The position numbers were made by a program, and so were the translations under genes. Positions 59,597 to 64,000 of a DNA stretch of 64,000 nt are shown one piece after another. Every line of letters begins with the position of its first letter. Position 1 is the first letter of the stretch. Below the pieces are notes generated by a model, which made no database searches, was not told the DNA's origin, and saw only the letters and a list, made by a program, of their open reading frames with translations. The DNA comes from an uncultured Oscillospiraceae bacterium (lineage in GTDB: Bacteria > Bacillota > Clostridia > Oscillospirales > Oscillospiraceae): NCBI GenBank assembly GCA_947632175.1, contig CANROC010000011.1, positions 1 to 64,000 on the forward strand, given 5' to 3'.

Positions 59597-60394
59597 ATGG
59601 TATATGAGGGGCGAAAACGCGGGGGGAGGGGAAAGCGGCGCGGCGGGACGGTGTTCCGTGTGCTGGCGTGGGGACTGGCGCTCACCGTCGCCGCCTCGCT
59701 TCTGTTCCCGGGACCGGCGGCGAAGGTCCGGGACAGGTTGGGCCGCGCCGTCGGCGTGGACATCGGCGGGGCCATGGAGGTCTTCAGCCGCGAGGCCAAG
59801 GCCAAGAATGTCTTCACCGCCGCCAAAAGCGCTTTCCAATACGCCTTTTCCGCCGAGGGCGGCGAGGGCGTGCCCGTCTCGGCGGAGGACACGGACCCGC
59901 CGCCCACGGACGCCGCCGAGCCCGCCGGTTCCGCCCCCGCCGTCATCAATCCGGATGCCTTCAAGGACCTGCCCCTGCCCGCCCATGTAACGGGGGAGCG
60001 GCCCCGGGAAAATCTGGTGCTGGCCGGCCCCCTGCGGGGCAGCGTGGTCCGGGGCTTCGGCTACGGAGCGGATGAGAGCGGCGAGCCCGTCTTCCACTAC
60101 GGCATCGACGTCCAGGGCGAGAGCGAGAGCCCCGTCCGGTGCGTGGCGGACGGGACCGTGACGGCGGTGGGGGAGAGCACCGTCTTCGGCACCTACGTCC
60201 TCATCACCCACTCCGACGGCGTGGAATCCCTGTACGCCCTGTTGGGCGCGACGCCCTTAAAGGAGGGCGACGCCCTGGCGGCGGGAGAGACGGTGGGAAC
60301 TTTGGCGGGGGACACGGTCCATCTGGAGCTGCTGATAGATGGAACTTATGTTAACCCGCAACATTATGTATACCGCGATGACCCACAAAGTTAA
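59597..60394 (+). CDS. spoIVFA: SpoIVFA-like protein (inactive M23 fold)
   Basis: 265 residues: basic start, one membrane segment (VFRVLAWGLALTVAASLLF), a linker and a C-terminal LytM/M23 fold. HYGIDVQG keeps the H-x3-D motif, but the usual final HxH is TVH (TVHLELLIDG), so zinc peptidase activity is doubtful. Followed and overlapped by a SpoIVFB-like protease gene, it fits SpoIVFA, the inhibitor and scaffold of the pro-sigma-K processing complex at the outer forespore membrane. Symbol given by context and architecture. Confidence 0.75.
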   Translation: MVYEGRKRGGRGKRRGGTVFRVLAWGLALTVAASLLFPGPAAKVRDRLGRAVGVDIGGAMEVFSREAKAKNVFTAAKSAFQYAFSAEGGEGVPVSAEDTDPPPTDAAEPAGSAPAVINPDAFKDLPLPAHVTGERPRENLVLAGPLRGSVVRGFGYGADESGEPVFHYGIDVQGESESPVRCVADGTVTAVGESTVFGTYVLITHSDGVESLYALLGATPLKEGDALAAGETVGTLAGDTVHLELLIDGTYVNPQHYVYRDDPQS

Positions 60395-60983
60395 CATAAC
60401 ATCCGGTTTTCTTCTGCTCCTCATCGCCGTGACGGTGCTGGCCGGGCCAAAACGGACGCTGATCGTGGCGCTGGCGGCGGCGGTCCACGAGCTGGGCCAT
60501 CTTGCCGCCCTGCGGCTGCTGGGGGCGCGGGTGGAGCGTTTCTCCCTGGCGGGGGCGGGGGCGCGGATCGTGTTCGCAAGGCGCCTTTCCTACCCCGCCG
60601 AGATGGCGGCGGCTCTGTCCGGGCCCCTGGCGGGGGCACTGCTTGCCGGCCTTGCCCTGTGGGCGGGGCGGCGGTGGGGCGGGAACTTCCTTCTGGAGCT
60701 CGCGGCGGTCAGCGCCCTCTACACCGCCGTGAACCTGGTGCCGGCCAGCATCACCGACGGCGGCCGCGCCCTGGATGCGGCGGTGAGTTTCTTCTTTGGC
60801 CCGGACGCTGCGTGGCATACCGCCCTCACGCTGGACATCCTGTGCGTGGCGGCGGCGTTTATCGCCGGATGCGCCCTCTTTTTCCGTCCAAACGGCAGTG
60901 CGGCGGTCCTATTCTACGCGTTTTTTCTCCTGAACGGCTGTTGCAAAAAGCGGCGCTTTGGTGTAAAATCTAAGCTGGGGTGA
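60339..60983 (+). CDS. spoIVFB: SpoIVFB-like intramembrane zinc protease (M50)
   Basis: 214 residues from ATG 60339 (ATG 60351 or 60378 are alternatives). HELGH in the second membrane segment binds zinc; NLVPASITDGGRALD supplies the NxxP...DG third ligand region. Five or so membrane segments. It overlaps the SpoIVFA-like gene by 56 bases. In sporulating Firmicutes this protease releases mature sigma-K in the mother cell. A more general site-2 protease is the alternative. Confidence 0.82.
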   Translation: MELMLTRNIMYTAMTHKVNITSGFLLLLIAVTVLAGPKRTLIVALAAAVHELGHLAALRLLGARVERFSLAGAGARIVFARRLSYPAEMAAALSGPLAGALLAGLALWAGRRWGGNFLLELAAVSALYTAVNLVPASITDGGRALDAAVSFFFGPDAAWHTALTLDILCVAAAFIAGCALFFRPNGSAAVLFYAFFLLNGCCKKRRFGVKSKLG

Positions 60984-61265
60984 GGCGGCGGGAGTCGAAC
61001 CCGCGCCGGTTTCTGGCGGCGGATTTGCGCCCGTGCGGCGTCAAAGCCCTTGGCAATACGGAAGTATTCCCTGCGGGCTTTTCCTTGCCCGGACGAAAAT
61101 CCGCTCGCCAGAAACTGCTTCGCACTCCACGCGGTGCAATTTTCGAGGGATTTTCGCCGAGGCGGAGGAAGCCTTGCTGACGCAAGGCGACGACAACGAG
61201 GCGAAAAGCACCGAAAAGGGCCCGCGTGGAGCGGCGCGGGCTCGGCTCCCGCCGCCTTAGCCCCG
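60977..61265. repeat. tRNA-like inverted repeat element
   Basis: No gene. The left end (60977-61012) contains GGCGGGAGTCGAACCCGCGCC, a T-arm-like block read on the minus strand; the right end (61229-61265) is its near inverted copy. Inside, GTTTCTGGCGGCGGATTT (about 61010) faces AAATCCGCTCGCCAGAAAC (about 61097). Confidence 0.7.
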
Positions 61266-61289
61266 CATTCTTCCCTTGGGAGGGACCCT

Positions 61290-63125
61290 ATGACACCGAA
61301 GCTCCGGCGCGTGCTGACGCGCGTGCAAAAGCCCGCCCGCTACACCGGCGGAGAATATAACGAGATCGTGAAGGACAAGGCCGCAGTGGACCTGCGCATG
61401 GCCTTCTGCTTCCCGGACACCTACGAGATCGGCATGTCCAACCTCGGCCTCCAGATCCTCTACGGCGCCATTAACGCCGAGCCCGGCATGTGGTGCGAGC
61501 GGTGCTTCGCCCCCTGGGGGGACATGGAGGAGGAGCTGCGCCGGGAGCGCATCCCCCTCTACGCCCTGGAAAGCGGCGACCCCCTCACGGCGTTTGACGC
61601 CGTCGGCTTCTCCCTGGGCTACGAAATGGCCTACACCTCCGTCCTCAATATGCTGGACCTGGCGGGGATCCCGGTGAGGAGCGCCGACCGGACGGCCCTA
61701 ACGCCCCTTGTCTTCGCCGGCGGCACCTCCTGCGTCAACCCGGAGCCCATGGCGGTCTTCATGGACCTCTTCGTCCTCGGCGAGGGGGAGGAGCTGGACG
61801 TGGAGCTCCTGCGCCTTTTGCGGAAGGCCAAACAGGAGAACTGGACCAAGGACGAATTTCTGCGCCGTGCCATGGACATCCCCGGCGTCTATGTGCCGCG
61901 CTTTTATACCCCCGTCTACAACGGCGACGGGACCCTTTCGAGGGTTGACCGGGAGGCCGGCGCGCCGGAGACGGTGCGCAAGCGCGTCATCGAGGACCTG
62001 GACACCGCCTTTTTCCCCACCAAATGCGTCGTCCCCAGCACCGAGATCGTCCACGACCGGGTGGTGCTGGAGGTCATGCGCGGGTGCATCCGGGGCTGTC
62101 GGTTCTGTCAGGCGGGCTTCGTCTACCGCCCCGTGCGGCGGCACTCCGCCGATTTCCTGCTGGAAAAGGCCAAGGCGGCCCTCCAAAACTCCGGCTATGA
62201 GGAGATCACCCTCTCCAGCCTCTCCACCAGCGATTTCAAGGGCCTGCCGGAGCTGGCCGACGGCCTCCTCGACTGGTGTGAGCCCCGGAAGATCTCCCTG
62301 TCCCTGCCGTCCCTCCGGGCGGACAACTTCTCCATGGCCCTCATGGAGCGGGTGCAGAAGGTCCGCAAGACGGGCCTCACCTTCGCCCCGGAGGCCGGGA
62401 GCCAGCGCCTCAGGGACGTGATCAACAAAAATGTGACCGAGGAGGACGTCCTGCACTCCTGCCGCGTGGCCTTCGAGGGGGGCTGGAACACCTTAAAGCT
62501 CTACTTCATGCTGGGCCTGCCCACGGAGACGGACGAGGACGTCATCGCCATCGCGCGTCTGGCGGAAAAGATCCTCCACACCTGGCGGGAGTACGCCGTC
62601 AACAAATCCCGCGGCGTGAAGATCACCGTCAGCACCTCCATGTTCGTGCCCAAGCCCCACACGCCCTTTGAGTGGGAGGCCCAGGTGACCGTGGAGGAGT
62701 ATCTGCGGCGCGTCAGGCTCCTGCGGGAGTCCATCCACTCCCGCTCCATCGTCTACAACTGGCACGAGCCCCACGTCAGCCTCATCGAGGCCGCCCTTTC
62801 CCGGGGCGACCGGCGGATGGGCGCGGTGCTGGAGGAGGTCTGGAAAACCGGCGGGAGGCTGGATTCCTGGAGCGACTACTTCAGTATGGACCGGTGGCTC
62901 AAGGCCTTTGCGGCCCGCGGCCTGGACCCGGCCTTCTACGCCCTGCGGGAGCGGGGAGAGGACGAGCTTTTCCCCTGGGACGTCATCGACGTGGGCGTGC
63001 GCAAGGGCTATCTCGCCCGGGAGCGGCGGGAGGCTTACGCCGGACGCGTCACCCCGGACTGCCGGGTACAGTGCATGGGCTGCGGCGCCAATTGTCTTTT
63101 GGAGAGGAGGGCGTGCGATGAGTAG
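61290..63125 (+). CDS. Radical SAM protein, TIGR03960-type (YgiQ-like)
   Basis: 611 residues from the ATG after GGGAGGGACCCT. An N-terminal B12-binding-like fold (FPDTYEIGMSNLGLQILYGAIN) precedes the radical SAM core with RGCIRGCRFCQAG, whose C-x3-C-x2-C binds the 4Fe-4S cluster. The C-terminus has a CRVQCMGCGANC cluster. This family is encoded with a DUF2344 partner in Firmicutes, as here by a short overlap. The reaction is unknown; a tRNA or rRNA modification role has been proposed for the pair elsewhere but is not shown by sequence. Confidence 0.92.
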   Translation: MTPKLRRVLTRVQKPARYTGGEYNEIVKDKAAVDLRMAFCFPDTYEIGMSNLGLQILYGAINAEPGMWCERCFAPWGDMEEELRRERIPLYALESGDPLTAFDAVGFSLGYEMAYTSVLNMLDLAGIPVRSADRTALTPLVFAGGTSCVNPEPMAVFMDLFVLGEGEELDVELLRLLRKAKQENWTKDEFLRRAMDIPGVYVPRFYTPVYNGDGTLSRVDREAGAPETVRKRVIEDLDTAFFPTKCVVPSTEIVHDRVVLEVMRGCIRGCRFCQAGFVYRPVRRHSADFLLEKAKAALQNSGYEEITLSSLSTSDFKGLPELADGLLDWCEPRKISLSLPSLRADNFSMALMERVQKVRKTGLTFAPEAGSQRLRDVINKNVTEEDVLHSCRVAFEGGWNTLKLYFMLGLPTETDEDVIAIARLAEKILHTWREYAVNKSRGVKITVSTSMFVPKPHTPFEWEAQVTVEEYLRRVRLLRESIHSRSIVYNWHEPHVSLIEAALSRGDRRMGAVLEEVWKTGGRLDSWSDYFSMDRWLKAFAARGLDPAFYALRERGEDELFPWDVIDVGVRKGYLARERREAYAGRVTPDCRVQCMGCGANCLLERRACDE

Positions 63126-63768
63126 GCTCCTTTTCAAAAAGACGGGCCGTGCGGTGTTCATCTCCCACCTCGACCTCATGCGCACCATGCAGCGGGTCTT
63201 TCTCCGGGCGGGCCTGCCCATCCGGCACACGGAGGGCTTCAACCCCCACCCCTACATGAATTTCGCCCTGCCCCTTTCCGTGGGGACGGAGAGCGTCTGC
63301 GAGCTCATGGACTTTGAGCTCACGGGAAGCTTCGACCCCGCCGCCCTCCCGGCGCTTTTGAACGCCGTCAGTCCCGAGGGCATCGAGGCCGCGGCGGTCT
63401 ATGAGTCCCCGCGGAAATTTAAAGACATCAAATGGCTTGACATTGAGGCGAGATTGTTTTACGATAGGAAGACGTGGATGGCCGAGGCCCTCCGGGGTTT
63501 CTACGCCGCCCCGGAGATCGTCGTTGAGAAGAAGACCAAGCGCTCCACGGCGCGGGTGGACGTCAAGCCCCTCATCGCCGCGCTGCAGATATCGGACGAG
63601 GCGGAGCACGCGGCGCTCCTGCGGGCGCGTCTGGCGGCCCAGGACCCGGCGCTGTCGCCGGCCCAGCTTCTCTCCGCCCTTACCCAGCTTGCCCCGGAGC
63701 TTGCGCCGGACGACGCGGCCTTCCGGCGGATCGAGGTCTATGACAAGGACATGGTCCTGTTCAGATAG
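63118..63768 (+). CDS. DUF2344 (TIGR03936) partner of the radical SAM protein
   Basis: 216 residues, start overlapping the radical SAM stop by 8 bases after GGAGAGGAGG. LLFKKTGRAVFISHLDLMRTMQRVFLRAGLPIRHTEGFNPHP is the family signature. In some species the two are fused, supporting joint action. No enzyme motif is evident. Confidence 0.93.
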   Translation: MSRLLFKKTGRAVFISHLDLMRTMQRVFLRAGLPIRHTEGFNPHPYMNFALPLSVGTESVCELMDFELTGSFDPAALPALLNAVSPEGIEAAAVYESPRKFKDIKWLDIEARLFYDRKTWMAEALRGFYAAPEIVVEKKTKRSTARVDVKPLIAALQISDEAEHAALLRARLAAQDPALSPAQLLSALTQLAPELAPDDAAFRRIEVYDKDMVLFR

Positions 63769-63786
63769 AGAATGGAGGATCCCACT

Positions 63787-64000
63787 ATGGAATCAAAAGT
63801 GAAGAGGATAGGCGTTCTCACCTCCGGCGGCGACGCGCCGGGGATGAACTCCGCCATACGCGCCGTGGCCCGCACCGCCCACAGCCTGGGCGTCGAGTGC
63901 ATCGGCATCCGCCGGGGCTACCACGGCCTTATCACCGGCGATATGGAGCCGCTGTCGCCCCAGGACGTCTCCGGTATCACATCCCTCGGCGGCACCATCC
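63787..64000 (+). CDS. pfkA: ATP-dependent 6-phosphofructokinase, N-terminal part
   Basis: 71 residues from the ATG after GAATGGAGGATCCCACT; the frame runs off the right edge. [24 protein letters not shown] is the PfkA nucleotide-binding start, and YHGLITGD fits the next conserved part. It makes fructose-1,6-bisphosphate in glycolysis. It lies 18 bases after the DUF2344 gene. Confidence 0.95.
   Translation, partial: MESKVKRIGVLTSGGDAPGMNSAIRAVARTAHSLGVECIGIRRGYHGLITGDMEPLSPQDVSGITSLGGTI

Noticed and set aside
60977..61265. A tRNA or tmRNA gene on the minus strand
   Set aside because: Only T-arm-like blocks are present, in inverted pairs; no anticodon arm, no D arm and no tag-peptide frame could be formed.
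61050..61289. Earlier start of the radical SAM gene at 61050
   Set aside because: The added residues come from the inverted repeat element; ATG 61290 follows GGGAGGG and gives the normal family start.

Overview
The window reads as chromosome of a GC-rich, endospore-forming, anaerobic gut Firmicute of the Clostridia, most likely Oscillospiraceae-like. The supports are a spoIVFA/spoIVFB-type pair, YtrA-type GntR/ABC operons, a GlpA-like/FAD oxidoreductase/DUF1667 anaerobic triad, FeoAB, DacF-type carboxypeptidase and the YgiQ-like radical SAM (TIGR03960-type)/DUF2344 pair. I could not run a taxonomic search, so the family is an inference.

Two kinds of DNA are joined. Positions 1 to about 31,400 are a patchwork accessory island. 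It opens with the tail of a MazF/PemK toxin, a DUF3789 membrane peptide, a SHOCT-like peptide and a tandem set of large serine recombinases: one dead copy, then a tightly coupled triad whose middle member has no catalytic domain. A membrane-anchored lytic transglycosylase and a DUF4317 protein follow. From 7.6 to 22.5 kb the island is a string of modules. A TauE/SafE-type permease gene appears three times with nearly unchanged protein sequence. A 55-base tail repeat occurs five times (one partial), each followed by a hairpin, and marks module boundaries. The modules hold a short recombinase with a VbhA-Fic pair; a catalytic-domain-less recombinase with KilA-N and NACHT/pentapeptide genes; the second permease; and a LysR-controlled operon with an alpha/beta hydrolase and an SLH-flavodoxin-DUF362 lipoprotein, followed by the third permease. 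The last module (22.7-31.2 kb, minus strand) is a 2532-residue protein with a GHKL ATPase, two phosphoribosyltransferase-like regions and a C-terminal calcineurin-like phosphoesterase, paired with a 309-residue nuclease-like protein. This is the best candidate for an undescribed, probably defensive, system.

From about 31.5 kb the DNA is GC-rich and organised as ordinary operons: a DUF488-DUF488-dual-OB operon; a GH127-type arabinofuranosidase lipoprotein divergent from an AraC regulator; two adjacent GntR/ABC operons, each with a TTGACA-17-TATAAY promoter and dyad operators; a transglutaminase-like lipoprotein; a thioesterase; the GlpA-like/FAD/DUF1667 operon; tRNA-Pro(CGG); a Phd/RelE toxin-antitoxin pair; feoAB; an AT-richer nitrilase-family gene bounded by palindromes; dacF; a ComEA-like protein; an OmpR/PhoR-type two-component system; spoIVFA/spoIVFB; a radical SAM protein with a DUF2344 partner; and the start of pfkA.

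The intergenic spaces of the core part carry structured palindromic repeats. One family has a constant 17-base spacer and hairpins whose stems vary while the TGCG apex is kept. Another looks like inverted tRNA T-arms.
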